From Spirulina subsalsa FACHB-351 (lineage in GTDB: Bacteria; Cyanobacteriota; Cyanobacteriia; Cyanobacteriales; Spirulinaceae), in assembly GCF_026130165.1 (NCBI RefSeq), contig NZ_JAIHOM010000026.1, positions 1 to 49,624 of the forward strand: a stretch of 49,624 nucleotides of DNA, given 5' to 3'. This document shows, one piece after another, positions 6,855 to 15,661 of the stretch. The stretch's first letter is position 1, and each line of letters begins with the position of its first letter. The notes beneath the pieces were generated by a model. The model saw nothing but the letters and a program-made list of their open reading frames with translations, had not been told where the DNA came from and did not search any database. The translations under genes were made by a program, and so were the position numbers.

Positions 6855-9409
6855 AAGCCGATCTCCAGGAGAAAGTGGTTTAAGCGAAAATAACGCCCTG
6901 AAAAAATCTCAATCAGCTTTCTATCTTCTCGACTGGGGTCAGGAGTATGTTCTGGTAGCATCAAAATTCGGGGCGCTAGGGCAGAATGATTAAGGAATAG
7001 ATAGGTTTCAGGAATAGTGTCATTGCCTCGATGGAAAATTAAAGTAGGAATGTGCGGCATTTTGATAGGTTCATACTTTTCAAAGTAGAAAATAAAGCCC
7101 GTTGAAAGTTGGCTAGGCTGAAGATGGTTCCAGAAATAGGTGCGCGATTGGGGAGGAATAACCAGATTTCTAATTCCCTGTTCAATCAACCATTTTAAAA
7201 TGCGATCGCCATCCTGTTTCCAACCTTGCCGATCCAGGGCATCATAAAAGAGAATCAACAATTTCTCCCGCTCCAGTATCCGGCTTAATTCAAGACCAAT
7301 TTCCCATTGGGGTTTGGTCCAAATCAGTTTAGGATAAGGCATAATTCCCGGAAAAGGTTTCTGAGAAACTTTGCGACAATGAGGACAACCGCCACAGGCT
7401 TTAGAAACCGTTACTTTGGTTCTTGATTGTGATGATAATCTCGGATGAATGCTATAAGTTTGAGCAAAGATTTCTGAGAGGCAATACTTCGGACGTAATG
7501 CCTCTTTCATTAACTTCAGATTTTGGTAAGCCCAGTCCAGACCTTTTTTCCGCACGGGTTCTACTTTGCTTTCCCAAGTTTGGCGATCAAGATGACATTG
7601 ATTCCTAATTCTAATCACGCGAGAGTTTCGATATTTTTCCCAGATTTGTTGAAGTTCGGCTTCGGAGATCAGGGAATTGAATTTAGGAGGCTGTTCTCCA
7701 TCAATTTCAATTAAACCAGACCGACTCATCAGGGTTAAGGTCCGAATATTCCAAGCGCGGTTTTGTTCGCTATTCATATCAATATCTTTCTCCCGTAGAG
7801 TCGGAGGAATATTAATGGGAATCCGATAGCGATCATTTCCTATCGGTTCTTTTTGGCTAAACATACTTTGCCATCGCTCTAAACCTCGCTCGATGGTAAT
7901 GTAGGATTTCTCATTTAGGGATTGGGCAATTTTAACATCAGGGGTCGTATGTAAAGTCAGGGAAATTGCGGCCTTACCATCTCGTCCCCCTCGCCCAACT
8001 TCTTGATAAAAACGGTCGATGGTTTCCGGAATACAAACATGAATAACGGCGCGAACATCGGACTGGTCAACTCCTAAGCCAAAAGCCGAAGTTGCTATCA
8101 CTAAGTCAACCTGTTGGTTGCGCCACTGTTCAATTAATTCACAGCGCTCTTGAGTGGAGGATTTCCCCGTCATGGTTCGATAGCGCTTAAATCCAGCCTC
8201 GGACAATTCTGTGTCCCACCGCTTGACATCCTCTACTTTGGTCGTGTAAATAATTAAAGGCCGAGGCAGGTGGGCAATGGCTTCTATGAGTCGTTGGGTT
8301 CGGGTTTCTTCATCCGGACACCAAGCGAACCAATAGGCGGGTTCTGGACGCAATTGCACGGCTGAGATGACTTTAAATTCTCCCGGTTCTCCAAATAAAG
8401 TTTCTAGGGTTTCTAAACAAGATTCGGTTAAGGTTGCTGTCAGTAACAAGGTCTGAAACGAAGCAATTCGCAATAAATCTCGCCGCAAACCGGGAATTTC
8501 TTGGAAGGCGGGACGAAATTCATCGCCCCACTGCTCTACCATGTGCGCTTCATCAAGAATCAAATACCGCAACCTCCCTAATTGTGCGGCTTTATATAGT
8601 GCCGGGGCGAGGGAAGAGATCAGGCTTTCGGGGGAGGTAAAGAGAATGCGTTGACTCCCGTTACAAATGCGATCGCGCATAGCTTTTCGTCTAGTTTTTC
8701 CCTCTAACGAATTATCCCCATAATAAGCTGTAGGATGGTCAATCCATTGGCTTAAAGCTCGTTCTTGATCCAGGGCTAATGCGGTGGTGGGAACGACGAC
8801 AATACTCACCCCGCCAGTTTGAGAAGCCAATAGGGCTGGAAGTTGTGCCACTAAACTTTTCCCGGATCCGGTGGGTAAGTTAACCACTAACGTGGCATTT
8901 TTAGGGGCTGTCAATACCGCACGAATCGCCTCTTTCTGTCCAATATTGCGATAATTTGTGCGGCCTAAAAGAGAGAGAAAAGGATCTCCCGGTTGCGGTT
9001 CGCAATTGCGCCGCTCTTCTGCTTTAAAACCCGGGGCATCCGGAGGATAGCGACGGCTCAAGTCTAACCATTCCGGTTGCCAAGGATGAGCGCGAATTAC
9101 ATAATTGAGTGAATTTTCTACTAAAATATCAAACCCATGTTTTTGCCAGATTTCTTTGTGGGTGGGCCAAGGAGAGAACCGAGGAACTTTGAGGGTTTGG
9201 GGACTACCCCCTTGGAGTTCATCTTCTCGGCGTAAAATATGGCGCACCAAACTGGCAATATCTCCTGCACCTGGTGCGTTTTTCGGATTAGGGGGGTTGA
9301 GGGCAGTAATTAAGCGTTGATAAGAGGTTTCGCTCCAGTCTGGGCAGTCTGAGGGGAGGCGATCGCCAGTTTGGATGAGGTTGATGAGTTTTTGGCATGA
9401 GTGAGTCAT
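6851..9409 (-). CDS. dpdF: DpdF-like RecQ-type DEAH helicase
   Basis: An 852-aa superfamily 2 helicase. Walker A PTGSGKS is at 179-185, the DEAH box at 286-289, motif III-like LTATLT at 323-328, and the RecQ-type motif VI QEVGRGGRDG at 469-478, preceded by TSAFGLGVDQSDVRAVIH. A cysteine cluster CGGCPHC (672-678) probably forms part of a zinc site, as in the RecQ zinc domain. Unlike RecQ there is a ~150-residue N-terminal extension and no HRDC domain, and the last ~150 residues are unrelated to RecQ. It overlaps dpdE by 4 nt (ATGA) and dpdG by 4 nt. Dpd islands carry such a helicase (DpdF) beside an SNF2-like one (DpdE), and both are linked to restriction. Helicase identity is certain; the Dpd name is inferred from neighbours. 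Confidence 0.8.
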   Translation of the reverse strand: MTHSCQKLINLIQTGDRLPSDCPDWSETSYQRLITALNPPNPKNAPGAGDIASLVRHILRREDELQGGSPQTLKVPRFSPWPTHKEIWQKHGFDILVENSLNYVIRAHPWQPEWLDLSRRYPPDAPGFKAEERRNCEPQPGDPFLSLLGRTNYRNIGQKEAIRAVLTAPKNATLVVNLPTGSGKSLVAQLPALLASQTGGVSIVVVPTTALALDQERALSQWIDHPTAYYGDNSLEGKTRRKAMRDRICNGSQRILFTSPESLISSLAPALYKAAQLGRLRYLILDEAHMVEQWGDEFRPAFQEIPGLRRDLLRIASFQTLLLTATLTESCLETLETLFGEPGEFKVISAVQLRPEPAYWFAWCPDEETRTQRLIEAIAHLPRPLIIYTTKVEDVKRWDTELSEAGFKRYRTMTGKSSTQERCELIEQWRNQQVDLVIATSAFGLGVDQSDVRAVIHVCIPETIDRFYQEVGRGGRDGKAAISLTLHTTPDVKIAQSLNEKSYITIERGLERWQSMFSQKEPIGNDRYRIPINIPPTLREKDIDMNSEQNRAWNIRTLTLMSRSGLIEIDGEQPPKFNSLISEAELQQIWEKYRNSRVIRIRNQCHLDRQTWESKVEPVRKKGLDWAYQNLKLMKEALRPKYCLSEIFAQTYSIHPRLSSQSRTKVTVSKACGGCPHCRKVSQKPFPGIMPYPKLIWTKPQWEIGLELSRILEREKLLILFYDALDRQGWKQDGDRILKWLIEQGIRNLVIPPQSRTYFWNHLQPSQLSTGFIFYFEKYEPIKMPHIPTLIFHRGNDTIPETYLFLNHSALAPRILMLPEHTPDPSREDRKLIEIFSGRYFRLNHFLLEIGL

Positions 9410-12400
9410 GGTTCATCCTCCTCTTTGAATTCTACACTGGGAGGATAGCCAGCAATAATAAAAAATCCTACAGAATCTAAGCGCATCCGAGGATTGTAAA
9501 TCCCACTTAAAAGGGCTTGACTCAACGCACTTTCTCTGGCTAGTTCTTGTTCTAAAATTTGGTGGATACCATCCTGAGATTCAGACAGTCGATTCAACCG
9601 GAGACGAATTTGGTCAACCCGGTGATCGAGTTTCCGTTGGGCGGTTTCAAAAAAGCGATCGCATAGTGCCATAAATTCTGGTTGTTCGCGCAGGAATGCT
9701 TCCGACTGTGTTCGCGCCTGGCGGCAAAAATTGGCCCATTGCGAGGAATCGATGAACTGATCGAGAATGGGTAACTTTTGTTTGCCTAAGTTATAATCAC
9801 GCGACCCATTGTTCTGGCGCTTGTCATAAGGACGTTGTAAAATCTCTAAAACTTTCGGGTCCTCAACCCCGGACATGGGTTCAAATCTGGCATCCAAAAA
9901 TACGGTTTCTAACTGAGGAGGAAATAAGGCATCAGCCAATCGCTTTAAGGCTTGAAAATTAGCCCGATTTCCCGGCTGATTTTTTAAAATCATCTGAGCT
10001 GCCTCTAAATCCGTTTCGATTTCATAATTAAACCTAAACCCAAACCATTCCATCCCTTCACTTTCATCCCAGGTCAAATCATATCGCCACATTGCAAAGG
10101 CTTGACCGCGATCATCCCAGTGAATATAGTCATTAAGAGCATCAATTAATGGTTCCCCAATTCGATACAGGCGAACGTGATGTTTCTGATGCTGATTGGC
10201 TAATCGACGGTTATAGGTTCCGGGTTCTTGCAAACAATGCCCAAAACGATCAAGAATATCACGAGTAGAAATTAAGGTATTTCGGGTCGGTTTGTAGGTT
10301 CGTAAACCTGATAAATTTTGCCAATTACTTTGCTTAAATTGCAAGGTATCGCGAAGCCAAGATTCGGTGGCTCGCATGAGGTTATGATGTTGAGCATCAT
10401 ACTCATCTAATTGTTGAAAATACTGAGCCGCATTTTCATTGAGGGCATCTATTTCATCTAAAGCATTTTGCTCTTCAACTTTGGTTTTTTCTAATTCAAT
10501 TTCCTCTTGTATCTGAGGAATTTGTTCAAAAAGGCTGCTGGGTTCTAATTCAAATAAAAGCCTTTCGAGTCGGGGTAATTTTTCATCTACATAGAACTGT
10601 AAACTGGCAATAGAAGAATGAAAAATTCCAAATCCTTCTTTCAAGATTTGATACCAAACCTCTTGAAAACTATCTGCTAATTCGGGACCAGTCAAAACCG
10701 AAAATTTGATTTCCCGTTGAGAACCAATGCGGTCAATTCGACCAATTCGTTGTTCCAGTTGGTTCGGAGATCCTGGCAGATCGAAATGAATCGCCCAATT
10801 GGCCATTTGTAAATTGCGTCCTTCTTCCCCAGAGCGATCGCAGACTAAAATGAGGCATTGAGAATGGTTACAAAATTGCTTAATGTTAGCCTTGCTTTCT
10901 TGGGATGATTGTCCAAGGTAGTGAGCGGCGATTGCCTGTTTCCCAAACGCTTCCCTTAAAACCCGCATAATTTGATGGCAAACTTGGGTAAAGCTGGTAA
11001 ATACCACAATTTTACCCATCGGTAACTTTATCAAGGGACTGGCAATCAACTGCTGCACTCGTTTCGTTCGTTCCCCCGGGCTGCCATAGGGGGGAATTTT
11101 TAAGCGCTTTGAGAGTTCTTGAAGCAGAATCATGATTAATAACTGGAGGCGATCGCCCTCTTCCGAAGGCTCTCTCACCAGTTCCAGGAAAGCTTCTAAA
11201 ATCTCAGTTTCTCCGGCAAAGTGAGGCGTGTGGGTCAACCGATGAAGATCCTCCGCACTAAAATCAGAATTCAGGGTGGGAACCGCAACGCCTGTTAACC
11301 GACTTTCAATAACTTGTTGAAAAATCCCTAACCAAGTGCTACTGGCGCGAAACAACAGTAAAAACAGCCGTTGATAGGCCAGTTCCGAAGGAGCAATCAT
11401 CCGCCATTCATCGAGGAGTTCATGAATTCTCGGCGTTCTCTCATCTAAATCATACTCAGCGCTGAGGATGGGATTACGATCAAAAATCACATCCTCAATT
11501 GACTCGCGACGATTGCGAAGCATCCGCCGGTGAAGTCGATAAGTATCGCTGATATGATTGCGAATTAATCCAACGAGGCGATCGCGATTTTCTGGACTAT
11601 CCATCTCCCCTTGAAGCTTCGCTTCTAACGCCTCGGCTTGGTCAATTAAATATCGATCCTCCGCAAATAACCCTTTGAGTTTTTTCAGGTTGATTTTCAG
11701 ACTATAGGGTTTAGCTCCTTCCTTAAACGAGAGTAAAATTCGCCCAATTTCTTGACGTTTTTGCACCCGTTCTCGAAATCCTGCTAAATCGTCCAATCGA
11801 TAAGTCTTAGGGTCGAGCAAGTGCAGCATGGCTAGAAAATCTTGCTCATGATTGAGAACTGGTGTCGCCGATAAGAGCAATAAACGTTTAGCCTGATGAG
11901 CCAGTGTTTTGCAGACTTCAAAGCATTGCTTTTGTGTCCTATCGGAGGCGGTTGCGAGGGAGGCGATGTGATGAGCTTCATCTAAGATCAGAAAATCTAA
12001 ATTCCCGCGAAGATCGATTTGATGCCAGCGATTAACGGCCAAAATTTCGATGCGATCGCCAAAGTCGGATAGGTAAAACTTCTCTTCCAACTCCTGCCGC
12101 CACTGTTCCACCAGATGCTCAGGAACCAGTATCATTCCTCTCCCTTGGGGTTCATCCAGGAGATACTGGCGCAGGATTGCACCCGCTTCAATGGTTTTTC
12201 CGAGTCCTACTTCGTCCGCTAAGAGGTAGCGCTGAATCGGATCTTCTAGGACTCGCCGGATTACTTCAACTTGATGGGGATAGAGTGCGATGTTAGCCGA
12301 AAACAGTCCAGTCATACCGCGACTGACGGCACGCTGCTCGATCAGGGATTGGACGAAGGGGAATCGGCGATCATGAAAGTAGGGGGTGTCATTGCCTTTC

Positions 12401-12792
12401 ATGGCCAAAATATCAATGGGGTCGGCAATGGGACGGTTGCACCGCACATAAATCTCAGATTCAGGAAAACTCTGAGTTTGACCATCGGGTAAATCCACTT
12501 GATAAATGGGGCGATTGTCGTCTCGGGCGAAAATTCTCCCCATCCGCCATCGATTTTGGGCTTCTGTCCAGATGTAGCAACGGGTTTGCGGCTCAAGTTT
12601 CACCCGATGCAAATCCTTTACGGGCAAGGTTTTGTGAATGCGATTCCCTACCGAGCAGAAATATTCCACCTCCACTTGGGAATCAGACTGGGTAAGAATT
12701 TTACCGATTCCCAGATGATTAGTGTGCGATCGCACCAGCACCCCGCACCTTAAATCCCCGGATGCTTTAATATCATTTAATTCCTTGCTCAT
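9406..12792 (-). CDS. dpdE: DpdE-like SNF2/RapA-type helicase, first gene of the operon
   Basis: An 1128-aa SNF2-family DNA translocase. The first ~120 residues hold two small beta-type segments (including RWRMGRIFARDDNRPIYQVD) resembling the Tudor-like N-domain of RapA. Motif I DEVGLGKT is at 193-200, the DEAH box at 271-274 and motif III SATP at 308-311. The C-terminal helicase lobe follows the long helical insert, with VFTSFTQ, then VCDRSGEEGRNLQ and the motif VI QLEQRIGRIDRIG. The remaining ~350 residues are helical and specific to this family. It is the promoter-proximal gene, with no clear Shine-Dalgarno before its ATG, and its stop overlaps the next start by 4 nt. Size and partners match DpdE. 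RapA itself is unlikely given the linked genes and the extra C-terminal region. Confidence 0.8.
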   Translation of the reverse strand: MSKELNDIKASGDLRCGVLVRSHTNHLGIGKILTQSDSQVEVEYFCSVGNRIHKTLPVKDLHRVKLEPQTRCYIWTEAQNRWRMGRIFARDDNRPIYQVDLPDGQTQSFPESEIYVRCNRPIADPIDILAMKGNDTPYFHDRRFPFVQSLIEQRAVSRGMTGLFSANIALYPHQVEVIRRVLEDPIQRYLLADEVGLGKTIEAGAILRQYLLDEPQGRGMILVPEHLVEQWRQELEEKFYLSDFGDRIEILAVNRWHQIDLRGNLDFLILDEAHHIASLATASDRTQKQCFEVCKTLAHQAKRLLLLSATPVLNHEQDFLAMLHLLDPKTYRLDDLAGFRERVQKRQEIGRILLSFKEGAKPYSLKINLKKLKGLFAEDRYLIDQAEALEAKLQGEMDSPENRDRLVGLIRNHISDTYRLHRRMLRNRRESIEDVIFDRNPILSAEYDLDERTPRIHELLDEWRMIAPSELAYQRLFLLLFRASSTWLGIFQQVIESRLTGVAVPTLNSDFSAEDLHRLTHTPHFAGETEILEAFLELVREPSEEGDRLQLLIMILLQELSKRLKIPPYGSPGERTKRVQQLIASPLIKLPMGKIVVFTSFTQVCHQIMRVLREAFGKQAIAAHYLGQSSQESKANIKQFCNHSQCLILVCDRSGEEGRNLQMANWAIHFDLPGSPNQLEQRIGRIDRIGSQREIKFSVLTGPELADSFQEVWYQILKEGFGIFHSSIASLQFYVDEKLPRLERLLFELEPSSLFEQIPQIQEEIELEKTKVEEQNALDEIDALNENAAQYFQQLDEYDAQHHNLMRATESWLRDTLQFKQSNWQNLSGLRTYKPTRNTLISTRDILDRFGHCLQEPGTYNRRLANQHQKHHVRLYRIGEPLIDALNDYIHWDDRGQAFAMWRYDLTWDESEGMEWFGFRFNYEIETDLEAAQMILKNQPGNRANFQALKRLADALFPPQLETVFLDARFEPMSGVEDPKVLEILQRPYDKRQNNGSRDYNLGKQKLPILDQFIDSSQWANFCRQARTQSEAFLREQPEFMALCDRFFETAQRKLDHRVDQIRLRLNRLSESQDGIHQILEQELARESALSQALLSGIYNPRMRLDSVGFFIIAGYPPSVEFKEEDEP

Positions 12793-13100
12793 AAGAAAAG
12801 GGTGGGAGCTTGGAAACTCAGTGTCTTTAGACCTGAGAGGAAAAACGACTCAGGGGAATTTATTCCCCGTGTTCTTTTAATTTACCGCATGATGAGGGTC
12901 TTCGATCTATTTTTTGACCGTTTCACTACTAATATTACCTGCTGTACTAACGAAATAACTACTTGTCCACTTTTAGGAATAAAGACAAAATGGTAATTAA
13001 GCAAGAATTTAACATGATTGTGGGTTTTGTACTCTAGTAGTGGCAACATAATTGCTTCGTATGAAATAGGGCAATGTTAGCTACTGTTGGGCGATGAGTT

Positions 13101-13129
13101 GTTGGGTTTCGCGCTCCGCTGCACCCAAC
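13101..13129. repeat. Palindromic interspersed repeat (GTTGGGT / ACCCAAC)
   Basis: GTTGGGT (13101-13107) and ACCCAAC (13123-13129) form a 7-bp stem around TTCGCGCTCCGCTGC. This resembles a short repeat (GTTGGGTTTCG...ACCCAACCTAC) that I recall as common in intergenic DNA of filamentous cyanobacteria. Only one copy was seen here. Confidence 0.55.
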
Positions 13130-13211
13130 CTACGGATGGCCTTGTTTTCCCCTAGCTAAAGAAGAAACTGGGGTGCCTTGATGCTCTCGTTTTCCCCCTA
13201 AACCCACCCAA

Positions 13212-13248
13212 AAACCCGGTTTCTGACCTTAAGCGGGAAACCGGGTTT
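13212..13248. repeat. Palindromic repeat pair (AAACCCGGTTTC / GAAACCGGGTTT)
   Basis: AAACCCGGTTTC at 13212-13223 and its exact reverse complement at 13237-13248 are separated by TGACCTTAAGCGG. Each arm is itself nearly palindromic. Similar CCCGGTTTCT motifs are common interspersed repeats in filamentous cyanobacteria (from memory). The pair could also fold as a hairpin in an RNA leading to ccmO. Confidence 0.6.
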
Positions 13249-13369
13249 CTGGGCTAATCTCTGCTATTACTTTTCCTGACCCTCCGTCAGACTGCCATAG
13301 GATACACTAGAGTAGTATTAGGGGACTTCGCTTAGAGCTTTTCAATCCTTCGCCCAAATAGGTAACACC

Positions 13370-14281
13370 ATGTCCAAGATGGAACTCCACAGCCGTTTAA
13401 TTCAAACTCGACCCCACAATAGCACTGCTCAAAGTGCTGCTCAAAGTGCTGCTCAAAGACGCATGATGACTGATAGCGCGCTAGGTTTGGTCTGTACTCG
13501 TAGTTTTCCGGCCGTGGTGGGAACGGCGGATATGATGCTGAAGTCGGCCGGGGTGACGTTGGTGGGGTATGAAAAAATAGGGAGTGGGTACTGTACGGCG
13601 ATTGTCCGAGGAAAAACGGCGGATGTCCGGTTAGCGGTGGAGGAAGGGGCGAAAACGGCTGAACAGTTTGGCCAGTTGGTGTCTAAGATGGTTTTACCTC
13701 GTCCTTTGCCGAATTTAGAGGTAATTTTCCCCATTGGGACCCATTTAGCCCAAATGCAGCAAGAACAAAGGGGCTATAGTCGTCTGAGTAATCAATCCTT
13801 GGGTTTGTTGGAAACGCGAGGGTTTCCGGCACTGGTGGGGGCGGCCGATGCCATGTTAAAGGCGGCGGATGTGCAGTTGGCGGGGTATGAGAAAATTGGG
13901 GATGGTCTATGTACGGCAGTGATTCGCGGTTCTGTGGCTAATGTGGCGGTGGCGGTTGAGGCGGGAATGTTTGAGGCGGAACGGATTGGGGAGTTTAGCG
14001 CGGTGATGGTGATTCCCCGGCCCCTGGAGGATTTGGAACATACGCTCCCGGTGGCGGAATGTTGGTTGGAGAAGGTGGAACCGTTACCGATTTTGATGCC
14101 GAAGCGTCGTCAACGGGAGAAGGAACACCTTTTGGCGTTGCCGGAGTTGGAAAAAACGCCGTTACGCTTACAACAGTCTCAACAGGAGTCTCTGGAGTTG
14201 GAAATTCCCCAAGAGGAGACGGTGGAGGAGGAGGTGCAAAGGCAACCATCCCCAAGGGAAAACCCGGATTATTTGGATTGA
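13370..14281 (+). CDS. ccmO: Carboxysome shell protein CcmO (tandem BMC domains)
   Basis: A 303-aa protein with two bacterial-microcompartment domains. The first is about residues 38-120, beginning ALGLVCTRSFPAVVGTADMM; the second is about 140-225, beginning SLGLLETRGFPALVGAADAM. Both contain the VxLVGYEKIGxG(Y/L)CTA core. This two-domain arrangement is the signature of CcmO, which lies in the facets or edges of the beta-carboxysome shell. The last ~75 residues are charged and Glu-rich, as in other CcmO proteins. Near the N-terminus a 12-nt unit (GCTGCTCAAAGT) is tandemly repeated, giving the SAAQ repeats before the first domain. As in many beta-cyanobacteria it is apart from the ccmK-ccmN cluster. 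AGGTAA lies 5 nt before the ATG. Confidence 0.93.
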   Translation: MSKMELHSRLIQTRPHNSTAQSAAQSAAQRRMMTDSALGLVCTRSFPAVVGTADMMLKSAGVTLVGYEKIGSGYCTAIVRGKTADVRLAVEEGAKTAEQFGQLVSKMVLPRPLPNLEVIFPIGTHLAQMQQEQRGYSRLSNQSLGLLETRGFPALVGAADAMLKAADVQLAGYEKIGDGLCTAVIRGSVANVAVAVEAGMFEAERIGEFSAVMVIPRPLEDLEHTLPVAECWLEKVEPLPILMPKRRQREKEHLLALPELEKTPLRLQQSQQESLELEIPQEETVEEEVQRQPSPRENPDYLD

Positions 14282-14346
14282 GGCTGTTTGCGTAGTGTTG
14301 CGGGGCAAAGGATTTTCTGAGTTTAAAGATTGGGTGAATAAAGATT

Positions 14347-15615
14347 GTGGCACAGGTTCAACTGGAGAAGGTTTATAAGCAGTTTCCTTCCGGGAAGGGA
14401 GGGGCGAAGTCACCGGAGGGGAAGGATTCCACGGGGGCGGGGGTGAATGTCCTGCGGGGGATTGATTTGAAGGTGCGGGATGGGGAGTTTATGGTGTTGG
14501 TGGGGCCGTCGGGCTGTGGTAAGAGTACCCTGTTACGGATTTTAGCGGGTTTGGAGTCTTTGACGGCGGGAACGGTGACGGTGGGCGATCGCATGGTTAA
14601 CGATTTACCCCCCAAAGACCGCGACATTGCCATGGTTTTCCAGAATTACGCTTTGTATCCCCATCTCTCGGTTTATGACAATATCGCCTTTGGCTTACGA
14701 CGGATGGGACAGGAGGATGCACCCCTAGGGGAAAGGTTAATTCAGAGGCTGCTAGAAGGCGTGACAAGACCTCTGCCGCGAAAATTTCGTTATTATTCCC
14801 CTCGGGAGAAGGAAATCGCTAAACAAGTCCGGAAAGTGGCGCAGTTGTTGCAAATTGAACCCCTACTCGACCGACTGCCGAAACAGTTATCTGGGGGGCA
14901 AAAACAACGGGTAGCTTTGGGAAGGGCGATCGCACGCAATCCCCAAGTCTTCCTGATGGATGAACCCCTATCCAACTTAGACGCGAAATTACGGGCCGAA
15001 ACTCGCGCCCAAATTGTCAAACTGCAACGGCAGTTAGGGATTACCACAATCTACGTCACCCATGATCAAACCGAAGCCATGACCATGGGCGATCGCATTG
15101 CCGTGATGAATCAGGGCGAAATCCAACAAATCGCCAAACCCCTCGAACTCTACAACCACCCCGCCAACCGCTTTGTCGCCGAATTCATCGGCTCTCCCCC
15201 CATGAACTTCCTCCCCGTAGAAATCGCCGGATTCTCCACCTTAGTTCACCAAGAATTCCGCTACACCCTCCCCGAAGCATGGGAAAATGTCTTAAACCCC
15301 TATGATGGACGCTCCCTCTTATTAGGCATTCGTCCAGAACACCTGATGCTGAGTCCTCCCGCCACCAAAAACCTAGAGGTGCAGGTGGATCTCGTGGAAG
15401 CCCTCGGCAATGACACCTACATTGCTGCTCACTTAGTCAGTGATCCCAGCATCCCCTTACAAATTCGCCTCTCCTCCGAGGAAACGGTGAAAGTCGGGGA
15501 GATTCTCTGGTTTGCCCTCAACCCCGACAAAATTCACTTTTTCGACCCAGCCACAGAGCAAAATATCCGTCGTCCCGGATTAATGTTGCTCAACCTCCCT
15601 ACCGGAACCGCTTAA
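14347..15615 (+). CDS. MalK/UgpC-type ABC transporter ATP-binding protein
   Basis: A 422-aa ATPase subunit of a sugar or glycerol-3-phosphate importer (CUT1 class), beginning at GTG. Walker A GPSGCGKST is at 53-61, Q-loop VFQNYALYPH at ~98, signature LSGGQKQR at 181-188, Walker B VFLMDEP at 201-207 and H-loop VTHDQTEAMTMGDR at ~240. The C-terminal ~120 residues form the MalK-type OB-fold regulatory domain (LLLGIRPEHLML). Two insertions are unusual: a Gly/Ser-rich stretch at residues 15-32 in front of the Walker A strand, and about 35 residues (123-157, including RPLPRKFRYYSPREKE) between the Q-loop and the signature. No permease or binding-protein gene is adjacent, so the substrate cannot be named. 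It lies 65 bp after ccmO. Confidence 0.85.
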   Translation: MAQVQLEKVYKQFPSGKGGAKSPEGKDSTGAGVNVLRGIDLKVRDGEFMVLVGPSGCGKSTLLRILAGLESLTAGTVTVGDRMVNDLPPKDRDIAMVFQNYALYPHLSVYDNIAFGLRRMGQEDAPLGERLIQRLLEGVTRPLPRKFRYYSPREKEIAKQVRKVAQLLQIEPLLDRLPKQLSGGQKQRVALGRAIARNPQVFLMDEPLSNLDAKLRAETRAQIVKLQRQLGITTIYVTHDQTEAMTMGDRIAVMNQGEIQQIAKPLELYNHPANRFVAEFIGSPPMNFLPVEIAGFSTLVHQEFRYTLPEAWENVLNPYDGRSLLLGIRPEHLMLSPPATKNLEVQVDLVEALGNDTYIAAHLVSDPSIPLQIRLSSEETVKVGEILWFALNPDKIHFFDPATEQNIRRPGLMLLNLPTGTA

Positions 15616-15661
15616 ACCCGTCTCTGGTAGGATTTTGTCCCTGTCCCGTTAACCAGAAACC

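Larger units (their letters stand above)
12793..13369. other. 577-bp divergent intergenic region between dpdE-like and ccmO
   Basis: It must hold promoters for the minus-strand island operon and for ccmO on the plus strand. I found no convincing gene. Its right half is occupied by two palindromic interspersed repeats (13101-13129 and 13212-13248). The left ~280 bp are AT-rich and featureless apart from short ORFs of non-coding character. Confidence 0.6.

Noticed and set aside
2171-12792. Reading the island as BREX, DISARM or Druantia
   Set aside because: No PglZ, DNA methylase, DUF1998 or PLD gene is present, and the two-helicase, ~300-aa, ~1000-aa ATPase order fits Dpd better.
12802-12996. 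A 64-aa ORF upstream of ccmO on the plus strand
   Set aside because: No family resemblance, no ribosome binding site, and amino acid content like translated AT-rich intergenic DNA.
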